From positions 1 through 28,470 of the forward strand of contig JBJXHH010000016.1 of assembly GCA_046160675.1 (NCBI GenBank): 28,470 nt of DNA. The letters are read 5' to 3'. The first letter of the stretch is position 1, and each line of letters starts with the position of its first letter. Under the pieces are notes generated by a model. It did no database searches, was not told where the DNA came from, and worked only from the letters and a program-made list of their open reading frames with translations. The translations under genes were made by a program, and so were the position numbers. Origin of the DNA: JACMJP01 sp046160675. Its GTDB lineage: Bacteria; Bacteroidota; Bacteroidia; Chitinophagales; BACL12. This document shows positions 7,159-16,550 of this stretch, in pieces.

Positions 7159-10100
7159 ATGAACAAACGTAAACTCCTCTTTGTTGCATGCGTACTTGCT
7201 TGCCAATCAACTTCAGCACAAATTGTAATTAATGAAATTTCTTCAAGAGGGAATGTTTTAGATGAAAGTGGAGATGCTTCAGACTGGATAGAAATTTATA
7301 ATGCGGGAACAACCTCTGTAAACTTATTAAATTACGGATTCACTGATGACGCCACGAATTTATTCCTATGGAAATTCCCAAATATTGATCTGGCTCCCGG
7401 CGACTATTTATTAGTTCTTGCAGATGGGGAGGGAACTATCAATTCAACAAACCATTATGAGACTGCAATTTTTAATGATGACACCTGGAAATATTTTATA
7501 GGTTCAAGCGAACCCCCAACAGACTGGAACACAATTTCTTTTGACGATGCAACATGGAGCAGCGGAGAGGGAAGTATCGGTTACGGTGATGCAGATGACG
7601 GAACAATTATTACTGCTACTACTTCGGTGTATTTGCGCAAAAGTTTTTCAATAGAAGACACAGCACTGATCGCAAATGCAATACTACATGCTGACTATGA
7701 TGACGCTTTTGTAGCATATATTAACGGAATTGAGGTTGCAAGATCAGCAAACATTGGAGGGGTGCCTCCGGCATATTCTGAAGTTGCAACGTATGATCAT
7801 GAAGCTGCTCTGTATCTTGGAGGTGTTCCTGAAACTTTTACAATTGACGAAGCTGTTTTAAACAGCATTTTGATAGAAGGCGAAAATGTTTTGTGTTTGC
7901 AGTTTCATAATACGTCTATTTTCTCGTCAGATTTTACCAGCAGTGCATGGCTTACTTTGGGTATTACCACTTCGGGCAGTTATTATTCAACTCCCCCCGC
8001 CTGGTTTACATCAACTTCAGCTTACAATCACACAAGTTTTTCTTTGAATACAGATGGTGAAACAATTTATTTGACTGATAACGCAGGAATGATCATTGAT
8101 CAGAAAAACTATGGCTACCTTGAAACTTATTATTCCCTCAGCAGAAAACCCGATGGAACAGATGCATGGTGTATTACAAATGAAACTTCGCCGGGTAATA
8201 CAAATAATTTTGCTTCCTGCATTTCCGGAACTGAAAGCGAGCCTGTATTTGATCTTTCTCCGGGTTTTTACACTGGTTCGCAAATAGTAGGAATCACAAC
8301 AACATCAGCAACTGCTGTAATTCGTTATACATTAGACGGATCACTTGTTAGAGAAACTTCACCCGTTTACACATCACCAATTACCATTGACACAACCAGT
8401 GTTATAAGCGCAAAATGTTTTAGCTCAGCGGGGAAGTTACCTTCAAAAATTATTAAGAATACCTACTTGCTTGATGAGCCCTCATCAACACTCCCTATTA
8501 TTTCCATCTCTGCTGATCCCGGGAGTTTTTTCGATACAGACACAGGCATATATGTTTTTGGCCCACCTGATTACAGTACATCTTATCCTTACTATGGATC
8601 TAATTTCTGGGAGCCTTGGAAAAGGCTTGCATATATTTCTTATTTTGATGAAACAGGGATGCAACAATTCTCAAATGAGATATACATTGAAATTCATGGT
8701 GGATGGAGCAGGGCAGAAGCACAGAGGAGTTTTACTATAGATTTTAAAAATGTACTTGACGGTGAATTAAACTTCCAGCTTTTTCCTGATGACAAACCTG
8801 AAGTAACGAAGTTCAATAATTTTAATTTGCGCAACGGCGGGCAGCATGTGTGGGGAACGAGAATTCAGGATGCATTCATTGCAAGAGTTATGAATAAAAC
8901 ACATCTTGATTACGAAGCATATAATCCCTGTTTAGTGTATTTAAACGGAAATTACTGGGGCCTTTACGAAATCAGGGAGAAGGCAGATGAACATTTTGCT
9001 GAAAGCAATTACGGAATTAATTCTGAAAATATTGACTTACGAAACGGTTGGTCTGCTCTTGCCGGAAGTGATACTGCTTTTACGAATCTTTACAACTGGG
9101 TAATGGCGAATGATCCTTATAGCAGCAGTTTTTATGAAGGCTTTGCAGAAAAAGTTGATATTGAAAATTATGTAGATTATTTTATTGCAGAAATATACCA
9201 TCAAAACGTCGACTGGGGTGGGACATATTGGGGTTTGAATAATATCAAACTCTGGCAAGAAAATTCACCTGAAGGAAAAATCAGGCATATCATGTATGAC
9301 ATGGACGGCTCCCTCGGCTGGTTTGGAGACAATGTATATACTAACTACATAAATCTAGCTAGGTATCCCGGCGTAACAAATTTTAGTTCAGAAATTTTTG
9401 ACAGAATTTTATACAATGAAGAGTTTAGAAACTATTTCGTTAACAGATTTGCAGATCTTATCAATACTATTTTCCAGCTAGAAAACGTAGAGGAAATTGA
9501 AGAAGCAATGAAAGATCAAATTGAAGATGAGATGGACAGGCAAATTGACCGATGGGCATTGCCTTACTCTTACAGCTACTGGAATAGCACCTTGAATCAA
9601 ATGATGAATTATCTCGAAGACAGGATCACTCCGGCAAGAAATCATATCCGTGACGCTTTTGCATTACCTGCAAGCAGGAATGTTGACCTGGAAGTGTTTC
9701 CAGCAGGCGCCGGGCATATAAAGATTAGTACCATTTACCCCGATCCTCTGCCTTGGGAAGGAGTTTATTTTGATGATGTACCAGTTACTATTACTGCAGT
9801 GCCAAATCCCGGTTACACATTTGATAGCTGGAACCCGAACGGAATTCTAACTGCAGGATCTGATGACCAGAGTATCACAGTTACACTTTCATCATCGGAA
9901 ACATTTACCGCACAATTTACAGGTGGTGCTGTTGAACCAGACATCATTGTTTCAGAACTAAACTATAACAGTGATGGAAGTATGAATGCAGGAGACTGGG
10001 TAGAATTATTTAATAACGATGCAATTACTTATGATCTCAGCGGATGGAAATTATATGATGAAAATGAAATTCAGTACTTTGAACTACCTCTTGGTACAAT

Positions 10101-11169
10101 TCTGGAGTCCGGAGAATACCTGGTTCTTGCACAAGATCCTTCTGCTTTTTCTTCTATCTACCCTCTGTTTGTAAACCCTGTAGGCGGATTTTCTTTTGCA
10201 TTTTCAAACAGCGGTGATAAAATTATTTTGAAAGATCTTGATGAAAATGTAGTTGTCAATTTCGCTTACCTTGATTCTCTTGATTGGCCCGAAGGCGCTG
10301 ACGGGACTGGAAGAACATTGGAAATTTTGGACTACGACTATGACATCAACAATCCTACAAACTGGTTTGACGGATGTATGTTCGGTTCACCGGGCGAAGC
10401 ATATTCTGACTGTGATCCGGAAATTGTTTTCGGGGAAATTAACTATCATTCAGCCGCAACAGCAAATGCAGGAGATTGGGTAGAATTGTATAACACAACT
10501 TCAACAGTACTTGACATCAGCGGATGGAAATTTGCTGATAAGAATGATACATTGTTATATTATTTTCCTGCAGGCAGTAATTTAGATGCAGGAGAAAGAG
10601 TAGCACTTGCAAACGATCTCACAGCCTTGCTTGAGCGCCATCCTTTGCTCACAAACTATACAGGGCCTTTTCAGTTCGGGTTAGATGGAGCCGGGGAAGA
10701 ATTGCGCCTGATTGATGCAGAGGGAAAAATTCAATTCTCGATTATATATAATGATAAAGACCCCTGGCCTGTAGAAGCAGATGGGGGCGGAAAAACCCTG
10801 GAGTTAGTAAGCCCGATCGGAAAAATGAATGATCCCTCTAACTGGTTTGCCGGCTGCCCGGAAGGTTCTCCTGCTGTGGCTTACATCCCGGATTGTGTGG
10901 TGGCAATTGATGATGTTGAGTCGCATGAATTTGAGATATACCCAAACCCTGCAAGTACAGAGTTTTTTATTCGGTTGAATATTTCTTCAGAACAATCAAA
11001 AGATACACAAATACTTTTCTGTGACGCTGCCGGAAGAGTAATACATGAAATTAATAACCCTGAAAATCAATTTTTAAGGATAAAACGAAATCAGCTTGCT
11101 TCGGGAATGTACACTGTTAAAGTGATAACAGGCGAAGATATTGTTACAAAGAAGATAATATTAATGTGA
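7159..11169 (+). CDS. Large CotH-kinase / lamin-tail-domain protein with T9SS sorting domain
   Basis: The 1336-residue secreted protein has a signal peptide (1-20). A lamin-tail domain (LTD) begins at about 22, is interrupted at about 103-268 by a galactose-binding-like beta domain, and resumes at about 279-350. A chitobiase/hexosaminidase C-terminal-like domain (about 357-438) follows. Next is a CotH kinase domain (about 524-834) with NYWGLYEIREKADEHF near 598 and DMDGSLGW near 714, the latter holding the metal-binding Asp residues. Then come a divergent InlB B-repeat-like domain (about 844-922), two tandem LTDs (927-1086 and 1087-1246) and a T9SS type A sorting domain (about 1253-1336, YPNPAS). 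CotH proteins phosphorylate secreted proteins in Bacillus; activity here is inferred from motifs. The stop codon is separated by one base from that of the convergent polyprenyl synthase gene. Confidence 0.9.
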   Translation: MNKRKLLFVACVLACQSTSAQIVINEISSRGNVLDESGDASDWIEIYNAGTTSVNLLNYGFTDDATNLFLWKFPNIDLAPGDYLLVLADGEGTINSTNHYETAIFNDDTWKYFIGSSEPPTDWNTISFDDATWSSGEGSIGYGDADDGTIITATTSVYLRKSFSIEDTALIANAILHADYDDAFVAYINGIEVARSANIGGVPPAYSEVATYDHEAALYLGGVPETFTIDEAVLNSILIEGENVLCLQFHNTSIFSSDFTSSAWLTLGITTSGSYYSTPPAWFTSTSAYNHTSFSLNTDGETIYLTDNAGMIIDQKNYGYLETYYSLSRKPDGTDAWCITNETSPGNTNNFASCISGTESEPVFDLSPGFYTGSQIVGITTTSATAVIRYTLDGSLVRETSPVYTSPITIDTTSVISAKCFSSAGKLPSKIIKNTYLLDEPSSTLPIISISADPGSFFDTDTGIYVFGPPDYSTSYPYYGSNFWEPWKRLAYISYFDETGMQQFSNEIYIEIHGGWSRAEAQRSFTIDFKNVLDGELNFQLFPDDKPEVTKFNNFNLRNGGQHVWGTRIQDAFIARVMNKTHLDYEAYNPCLVYLNGNYWGLYEIREKADEHFAESNYGINSENIDLRNGWSALAGSDTAFTNLYNWVMANDPYSSSFYEGFAEKVDIENYVDYFIAEIYHQNVDWGGTYWGLNNIKLWQENSPEGKIRHIMYDMDGSLGWFGDNVYTNYINLARYPGVTNFSSEIFDRILYNEEFRNYFVNRFADLINTIFQLENVEEIEEAMKDQIEDEMDRQIDRWALPYSYSYWNSTLNQMMNYLEDRITPARNHIRDAFALPASRNVDLEVFPAGAGHIKISTIYPDPLPWEGVYFDDVPVTITAVPNPGYTFDSWNPNGILTAGSDDQSITVTLSSSETFTAQFTGGAVEPDIIVSELNYNSDGSMNAGDWVELFNNDAITYDLSGWKLYDENEIQYFELPLGTILESGEYLVLAQDPSAFSSIYPLFVNPVGGFSFAFSNSGDKIILKDLDENVVVNFAYLDSLDWPEGADGTGRTLEILDYDYDINNPTNWFDGCMFGSPGEAYSDCDPEIVFGEINYHSAATANAGDWVELYNTTSTVLDISGWKFADKNDTLLYYFPAGSNLDAGERVALANDLTALLERHPLLTNYTGPFQFGLDGAGEELRLIDAEGKIQFSIIYNDKDPWPVEADGGGKTLELVSPIGKMNDPSNWFAGCPEGSPAVAYIPDCVVAIDDVESHEFEIYPNPASTEFFIRLNISSEQSKDTQILFCDAAGRVIHEINNPENQFLRIKRNQLASGMYTVKVITGEDIVTKKIILM
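9937..10896 (+). repeat. Tandem duplication of a 160-residue lamin-tail unit inside the CotH gene
   Basis: Two consecutive units of about 480 bases each (9937-10416 and 10417-10896) encode matching blocks: PDIIVSELNY versus PEIVFGEINY, NAGDWVEL in both, DLSGWK versus DISGWK, GRTLEI versus GKTLEL, and NWFDGC versus NWFAGC. Nucleotide identity is visible only in short words, so this is an old duplication that has diverged. Confidence 0.85.
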
Positions 11170-11170
11170 G

Positions 11171-12166
11171 TTATTTTCTTCTTTCAATAGTATAGTCTAC
11201 TAATTGCTTAAGAGCTGCTGAACTCTCATCAGTTTGAAAAGTTTGCAAAATATCAAAAGCTTTTTGCTGATACTCCTGCATTTTCTTTTGTGCATATTCC
11301 ATACCCCCGCTTTGATTTACTAAATCTATCACTTCCTGCACTTTTCTTTTTTCCGTGTTGTGGTTTTTAACAATATTAATAATGCGTCGTTTATCCTGTT
11401 TTGATGAATTGTTGAGACAGTAAATCAAGGGTAAGGTCATCTTGCGTTCCTTAATGTCAATACCTCTCGGCTTGCCAATATCAGCATCGCCAAAATCCAG
11501 TAAGTCATCTTTTATCTGAAAGGCAATGCCGATGGTTTCCCCGAACAAACGCATCTGTTCAATAACATTTTCGTCCTGTGTAGCGCTTGCAGCACCAGCA
11601 CTACATGCAGCAGCAATTAATGAAGCAGTTTTTTTGCGGATCACTTCATAATATATTTCCTCTTTTATATCCAGCCTACGGGCTTTTTCTATTTGCAACA
11701 ATTCTCCCTCACTCATTTCTTTTACAGCATTGCTGGTTATTTTCAGCATGCGGTACTCACTGGTGTCAAGCGAAAGCAATAAACCTTTTGCCAACAAATA
11801 ATCACCTACTAAAACAGCAATTTTATTTTTCCAAAGCGCATTGATTGAAAAAAAACCCCTGCGTTCATATGCATCATCCACCACATCATCATGCACAAGA
11901 GTTGCTGTATGCAATAATTCTATCAGCGAAGCTGCGGTGTAAGTACGTTCTGAAATTTCTCCGCACAATTTTGCACAAAGAAGAACAAACATGGGGCGCA
12001 TTTGTTTTCCTTTACGCTGCACAATGTAATACATTACCCTGTCCAGCAGGGGTACGTTACTTTTCATAGCCTCCCGAAATTTTTTCTCAAACTCCGAAAG
12101 TTGCTGTGCTATTGGATTTTTAATATCTTTTATAGCTGATGCCAAACCCCGCAAGTTAGGCTGCAT
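11171..12166 (-). CDS. ispB: Long-chain polyprenyl diphosphate synthase (octaprenyl type)
   Basis: The enzyme condenses isopentenyl diphosphate units onto an allylic primer to make the long prenyl tail of menaquinone, in the cytoplasm. The 331-residue product has the first aspartate-rich motif DDVVDD at 93-98 followed by ERRG, and the second motif KDDLLDFGDADIGKP near 217. The residues just before the first motif are small (Ala, Thr at -5 and -4), as in long-chain rather than farnesyl or geranylgeranyl synthases. Length matches IspB (about 323). Chain length cannot be read exactly. It is a single gene, divergent from the M48 protease gene and convergent with the CotH gene. No clear TAnnTTTG element was found on its side of the 88-base spacer. 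Confidence 0.88.
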   Translation of the reverse strand: MQPNLRGLASAIKDIKNPIAQQLSEFEKKFREAMKSNVPLLDRVMYYIVQRKGKQMRPMFVLLCAKLCGEISERTYTAASLIELLHTATLVHDDVVDDAYERRGFFSINALWKNKIAVLVGDYLLAKGLLLSLDTSEYRMLKITSNAVKEMSEGELLQIEKARRLDIKEEIYYEVIRKKTASLIAAACSAGAASATQDENVIEQMRLFGETIGIAFQIKDDLLDFGDADIGKPRGIDIKERKMTLPLIYCLNNSSKQDKRRIINIVKNHNTEKRKVQEVIDLVNQSGGMEYAQKKMQEYQQKAFDILQTFQTDESSAALKQLVDYTIERRK

Positions 12167-12202
12167 CGGGCATTTTGCATAGCAGGTTAAGGCTTTTCCT
12201 GT

Positions 12203-12210
12203 TATCTTTG
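12203..12210 (+). promoter_or_regulatory. Bacteroidota -7 promoter element for the M48 protease gene
   Basis: TATCTTTG is an exact TAnnTTTG match, 44 bases before the ATG at 12255. A TTTG at 12174-12177 lies 25 bases upstream, somewhat too far for a normal -33 element. Confidence 0.6.
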
Positions 12211-12254
12211 CAAACTGGAACTGTTTTTGAAACTAACGGAAAAAAGGAAGTGTA

Positions 12255-13058
12255 ATGCGAAACAAATTTTTAAGTAACATAATAGTACTGTTTGCAATTA
12301 GTATTTCAGTAAGTATAAACTCCTGTTCAACAGGAGGCGGTATAAATATTTTTTCCATAGAAGATGATAAATCACTTGGCGCACAAATAGATGCAGAGAT
12401 TTTAGCCGACCCCACTACCTACCCAATTTTAGATGAAAATGACTATAGCACTGCTTATGACTTATTAAATGATATCAGGGATAGAATACTTGCCGAGGGC
12501 GAAGTAACACATGCGACAGATTTTGTCTGGAAACTGAGAATCATTCATGATGATGACATACTGAATGCATTCTGTACACCGGGCGGGTATATTTATGTTT
12601 ACACCGGCTTGATAAAATACCTTGAAAATGAAGCAGAACTTGCAGGTGTGATGGGACATGAAATGGCCCATGCGGATCTTCGACATGCCACTGATCAACT
12701 AACGGAACAGTACGGGATTTCATTACTGCTGAGCATTGTACTGGGAGAAAATTCAAGTGTATTAACTGATATTGCCCAGGGTCTTGCAGGGCTTGCGTTC
12801 AGTAGAGGTGATGAAAGCCAGGCTGATGAATATTCAGTAATATATTTATGCCCAACGGAGTATTATGCTGCCGGCGCTGCAGGGTTTTTCCAGAAAATAG
12901 AAGACGAAGGCGGAGTAAATGTGCCTGAGTTCTTAAGCACACACCCCAATCCTGACAACAGGATAGAGGATATTATTGCCAAGTATGAAGAACTTGCATG
13001 TCCGGGTGATGAACTGTTTGAGGAAAGGTATGCTGACCTGATTGATGCGCTGCCTTAA
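12255..13058 (+). CDS. M48 family zinc metalloprotease, lipoprotein
   Basis: The 267-residue product has an N-terminal hydrophobic segment ending in INSC (Cys24), which reads as a lipoprotein signal. The mature protein is therefore probably tethered to a membrane facing the periplasm. The zinc-binding HEMAH motif is at 135-139, and the third ligand is probably Glu187 in FSRGDESQAD, matching the ExxAD pattern of M48 proteases. Length and layout resemble the stand-alone periplasmic proteases LoiP/YcaL and the protease half of BepA, which act in outer-membrane protein quality control. There is no TPR tail. It stands alone, divergent from the polyprenyl synthase gene, with a consensus -7 element in the spacer. 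Substrate unknown. Confidence 0.88.
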   Translation: MRNKFLSNIIVLFAISISVSINSCSTGGGINIFSIEDDKSLGAQIDAEILADPTTYPILDENDYSTAYDLLNDIRDRILAEGEVTHATDFVWKLRIIHDDDILNAFCTPGGYIYVYTGLIKYLENEAELAGVMGHEMAHADLRHATDQLTEQYGISLLLSIVLGENSSVLTDIAQGLAGLAFSRGDESQADEYSVIYLCPTEYYAAGAAGFFQKIEDEGGVNVPEFLSTHPNPDNRIEDIIAKYEELACPGDELFEERYADLIDALP

Positions 13059-13091
13059 TAAAAATGCATAACATTTTATTATTATTTTTGG
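13057..13091 (+). terminator. Possible AT-rich terminator after the M48 protease gene
   Basis: Overlapping the stop codon, AATAAAAATG (13057-13066) can pair with CATTTTATT (13072-13080) with one bulged A, and is followed by ATTATTTTTGG. The stem has little GC, so it would be weak. It lies between convergent genes. Confidence 0.4.
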
Positions 13092-13111
13092 TTGAACTGG
13101 AAGACCAACAT

Positions 13112-13612
13112 TTATTCTATAAATCCTATTATCTTCAATTCCATTCTTTTATTTACAGCATGTTGCGCAGGTGTGCATTCTACACCATCATCACACTGAT
13201 TTAGTAATTGAGAATCACCATAACCTTTAGCGATAATATTCTTCTTTTTGATGCCGCATTTTTGATGCATGTATAACATCATGTTTTGTGCTCGTTTTTT
13301 AGTAACATTCATATTTTGCGGATCAGGGCCTTTGCTATCAGAGTGTGCGGAAAGTTCAAATACACAGTTTGGTAATGTAGTCATAATAAGTGTAAGTGTA
13401 TCATAAAACTCCTGCTTTAAAACGATGTTGTTCTTTTCTGTTGTATCAGCAAAATGAATAGGATACATACGTATAAACTGCCCGCTGTCAGGTTTTGCAA
13501 AATTGATAGTACAAGTGTCTGCAAAGTTTTTACTGATACCAAGTTCGGGTATTTGTGAAAAAATGTTTGTACTACAAAAACAAAATAAAAAAATATATGT
13601 GTTTTTTTTCAT
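13112..13612 (-). CDS. Small OmpA-domain protein
   Basis: The 166-residue product has a signal peptide (about 1-19) and one OmpA/MotB-like domain (about 48-164). Family landmarks are HSDSKG (Asp92, the peptidoglycan DAP-binding Asp), KKRAQNMM (Arg107), GIKKKNIIAKGYGD and the NKRMEL ending (Arg156). There is no beta-barrel domain and no lipobox. The known role of the domain is non-covalent binding to peptidoglycan in the periplasm. Its start codon is 6 bases after the stop of the Vps10-like T9SS protein on the same strand, so the two are almost certainly co-transcribed. A partnership in anchoring is possible but unproved. Extra cysteines (34, 83, 119, 140, 146) could form disulfides. Confidence 0.82.
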   Translation of the reverse strand: MKKNTYIFLFCFCSTNIFSQIPELGISKNFADTCTINFAKPDSGQFIRMYPIHFADTTEKNNIVLKQEFYDTLTLIMTTLPNCVFELSAHSDSKGPDPQNMNVTKKRAQNMMLYMHQKCGIKKKNIIAKGYGDSQLLNQCDDGVECTPAQHAVNKRMELKIIGFIE

Positions 13613-13618
13613 TAAAAA

Positions 13619-16219
13619 TCAATCTTGTGATACTATAAACTTATTTAGAAAGGTTTTATTGCCTGCTTCTACCCGGATAAAATAATTCCCAGTTTTTAAG
13701 CCACGAATATCAAGCTTGAAAGGAATATGCTTGTTGAAGGTAATCTTTTGTTTTTCCAAACAAACTTTTCCATTTGCGTCAAACACAGATACTACGGAGC
13801 TGGGAATGAAATCATCAAACTTCAAATTCAGATAATCTTTGGCTGGATTGGGGTATATGAAAACATTTTTTGATGTATTCGACTGGTTAATAGTAAGTGG
13901 CGGAGGAGGAGGCTCAGGATAATTCAACTGAAACTCGAAAATACCCCTACCGTAAGTTCCAAACCTTGCAGCATGAATAGTTTCTACATAATCAACACTC
14001 CAATACAATTGGTAGGGAGCATCTTCTGCGGCAATGTCAAACCAAAAATTTTCATCCTGCACATACACATACGGTCCCACTTCAGTGGCAGCAAACATCA
14101 GGCTATCATCAGGCATGATTGCCATCTCATACACAAATGTAGATGGTAGCCCCGCTGACATGGGCAAAAAACTTTCGCCGTTGTTTTCAGTTTTATAAAC
14201 GGGAGAATTATCATAACCGCTGCCAGCTATGTAAACCGTACCGAGTTCAGTTTGTGATGGTACAATGGAAGAGCCGTAGAACCAATGAGAGTCCGGTCCA
14301 TCGAAAGAAGTTGTTTTAGTCCATGTCTCCCCCCTGTCAGTAGAATAATAAAACACTCCGCTTGTATTCAAGGCATACCAGTAATTATTGTTAATTGGCG
14401 AATATTCTATAGCTGAAAGGTATGCACCTGTTCCATTACTGAAGTTATAAGATTGTTCTTCGTAGTTCAGAGAGAATCCACTTTTTTCAACTTTGTACAT
14501 TTTACTTCCACCTGCCCACCAGCATACTTCATTATCATCAGGATCTTCCATGATTGGAGTTATCCAAAGATGATCCGAGGTTACAAAATCCCCGAAGGTC
14601 ATGCCCGATGTAGTTGCTGCATTTTTAATATAAGTAATAAACCCGGGATACACCATCCAAAGATTTTCCCCTCCATCCTTGGTTGCAAAATGTCCATAGT
14701 CACCGCTAATCAGCTGATCAAAATAATATTTACCATCAATCACAGTTTCTGCCCGTTGATAACCCTGGTCTTGAGAACCAGCAAAAATTATTTCAGGAAG
14801 TTCACGATAGGAATAGGTATCATAATATTGTGCATTGCGCATACCTTCTAATGTGATGTTCTGAACCTGTTCTCCAAGATCATAAGATTTGTAAAGCCCA
14901 CCATCTGTACTAATGAGAAGTATTTCATCGCCAGTAAGAGGATCAATAAAAGATTCGATGAAAGGAATATCTGCATGCAGGTAGTTTTCAATGTCATCGT
15001 AATAATCGTACCAGTTGTTGATGAGTTCCCAATCATCACCGCCATCAAGGCTTATGTATGTATTAATTCCGCCAATGAATAACCTGTCAGCGATTGTTTT
15101 AGAACAGTTAAAACTTGTGTTGCTGAAAAAATAGGATTCAACATTGCCTGTTTCTTCCCAGCTTATTCCTGCATCGGCAGATCTATAAATTTTTGAAACA
15201 TCTTCACTCCAATTATACACAGCAACATAAAATCTTTTATCGCTTCCATTCTCATACCCGCATAAGATTGCGTCCCCGGATGAAGAAAATGGAATTGTAC
15301 TGATATATTGAGGTGAACCAAGGCTGTCAAGCGAATAAAAATTTTCGTTTTCAATCATGAAAACTGTCGTGTCACCCAAAGCATTACACCAAATATTGAA
15401 CTTGCCGCTACCTCCGTATGTTGGTTCATCCCAAGTGAAAATTTCTGTAAAACTTGCACCGAGATCTGTTGACCTATACAGGGAGATCATTGCATTCCAG
15501 TTCACATAATCCCAGTTATATGCAAGTGCATACATTGTTTTCAATGAATCATTCAAGATGACGCAATCAAAAACATAACCCCAGTATTCAACATTTTCCA
15601 TCCCGGTGGTTTCAGTCCAGGTAATGCCTTCATCATCTGAATAAAAAATACCCTGCACTCCCCATTGATCTGTAGCTACTATTAATCGTTCATCAATTTT
15701 CTTCAAAAATTTTGATCCTGCTATTTTGAAATTATCATTCAATACTGCCCAGTTAGTTCCATCAAGATCGCCCTTCCAGAGGTTGCCCCCGTCAGAAAAA
15801 GCGTATACACTGTTTGTAGTAAAATCAATATCTGTGGCCCAAACTCTTCCCGTTGTGTTATAACTTCCTATTTCATTCCATTTCCCGACAGCATAGCCAT
15901 TTGCAAGCGTATCCCAGTCATCCTCTCCTCTGTAACCGGATAATCGTTCAGCTCTTTCCTGCATCTTTTGTTGTAACAAAACTACATCCATCGCCCGCCA
16001 ATTTGTTCCCGGAGCAGCTCTGTGCATCATTGCAATAAACTCTTCTCTTGCATGGTAATTTTCTTCACCTTCTTTTTGATCAATCCTGTAAGAAGTGGGT
16101 TCGGGGTTGAAGGGATCATTATTGATCTTCCCCTCGGGTTTACTCATGAGAATGAAAAGAGTAATTATTGTCGCTACAATAGCAAAAAGTAAAAGTGTAA
16201 ATGCGAATTTTTTATTCAT
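13619..16219 (-). CDS. Vps10/sortilin-like BNR-repeat protein with T9SS sorting domain
   Basis: The 866-residue product has an N-terminal hydrophobic segment (about 5-25) acting as export signal or anchor. A long beta-propeller region (about 100-760) contains at least seven Asp-box-like repeats, for example SDDEGITW, STDLGASF, SADAGISW, SLDGGDDW, STDRGETW and TENNGESF. A proline-rich linker (PEPPPPP, near 766) and a T9SS type A domain (about 784-866, YPNPAKDYL) follow. Proteins of this type are often labelled glycosyl hydrolase or sortilin-like; no catalytic residues are recognisable, so binding or adhesion is as likely as hydrolysis. It is the first gene of a two-gene unit with the OmpA-domain protein. 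A consensus -7 element lies 16 bases upstream. Confidence 0.85.
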   Translation of the reverse strand: MNKKFAFTLLLFAIVATIITLFILMSKPEGKINNDPFNPEPTSYRIDQKEGEENYHAREEFIAMMHRAAPGTNWRAMDVVLLQQKMQERAERLSGYRGEDDWDTLANGYAVGKWNEIGSYNTTGRVWATDIDFTTNSVYAFSDGGNLWKGDLDGTNWAVLNDNFKIAGSKFLKKIDERLIVATDQWGVQGIFYSDDEGITWTETTGMENVEYWGYVFDCVILNDSLKTMYALAYNWDYVNWNAMISLYRSTDLGASFTEIFTWDEPTYGGSGKFNIWCNALGDTTVFMIENENFYSLDSLGSPQYISTIPFSSSGDAILCGYENGSDKRFYVAVYNWSEDVSKIYRSADAGISWEETGNVESYFFSNTSFNCSKTIADRLFIGGINTYISLDGGDDWELINNWYDYYDDIENYLHADIPFIESFIDPLTGDEILLISTDGGLYKSYDLGEQVQNITLEGMRNAQYYDTYSYRELPEIIFAGSQDQGYQRAETVIDGKYYFDQLISGDYGHFATKDGGENLWMVYPGFITYIKNAATTSGMTFGDFVTSDHLWITPIMEDPDDNEVCWWAGGSKMYKVEKSGFSLNYEEQSYNFSNGTGAYLSAIEYSPINNNYWYALNTSGVFYYSTDRGETWTKTTSFDGPDSHWFYGSSIVPSQTELGTVYIAGSGYDNSPVYKTENNGESFLPMSAGLPSTFVYEMAIMPDDSLMFAATEVGPYVYVQDENFWFDIAAEDAPYQLYWSVDYVETIHAARFGTYGRGIFEFQLNYPEPPPPPLTINQSNTSKNVFIYPNPAKDYLNLKFDDFIPSSVVSVFDANGKVCLEKQKITFNKHIPFKLDIRGLKTGNYFIRVEAGNKTFLNKFIVSQD

Positions 16220-16235
16220 ATGGAATAATGAAATA

Positions 16236-16243
16236 CAAATTTA
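16236..16243 (-). promoter_or_regulatory. Bacteroidota -7 promoter element for the Vps10-like/OmpA unit
   Basis: On the minus strand this reads TAAATTTG, an exact TAnnTTTG match, ending 16 bases before the start codon at 16219. No TTTG was seen at the -33 distance. Confidence 0.55.
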
Positions 16244-16516
16244 CAGAATAGAAACCAGAGGCAGATTCGCTTCTTGTAAAGTAGATCCCGGTATTGATTT
16301 GATAGATTATTCTTTGTTGAAGATAATTTGTAACAAAGGCGGCAGGAGTTCTTCTCAGGGGCTGTACAATTCCTGACAGAAAAATTGAAAACTTGGTCAA
16401 ACTGCCCTATCAGGACATGAATGAAACTCTTTTATTTTAATTTGCGAAACTGGAAATTATAAATTTTGTATGAACCTTCACTAAGATTTTGCGGATAGAG
16501 GAGCACAAATACTATC

Positions 16517-16550
16517 TTAAGTAGGAAAAAAATCAGGTATGTCTACTTAA
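16517..16550 (-). terminator. Inverted repeat after the DUF2007 gene, possible terminator
   Basis: TTAAGTAG (16517-16524) and CTACTTAA (16543-16550) are perfect 8-base inverted repeats with an 18-base loop, starting 2 bases past the TAA stop of the minus-strand gene. On the minus strand a run of seven T lies in the loop instead of after the stem, so it is an atypical terminator. A regulator-binding dyad is the alternative. Confidence 0.4.

Noticed and set aside
14453..14851. 132-residue plus-strand open frame inside the Vps10-like gene, and similar frames at 17488-17952 and 26650-27108
   Set aside because: All are antisense to long genes with clear domains and show no motif of their own.
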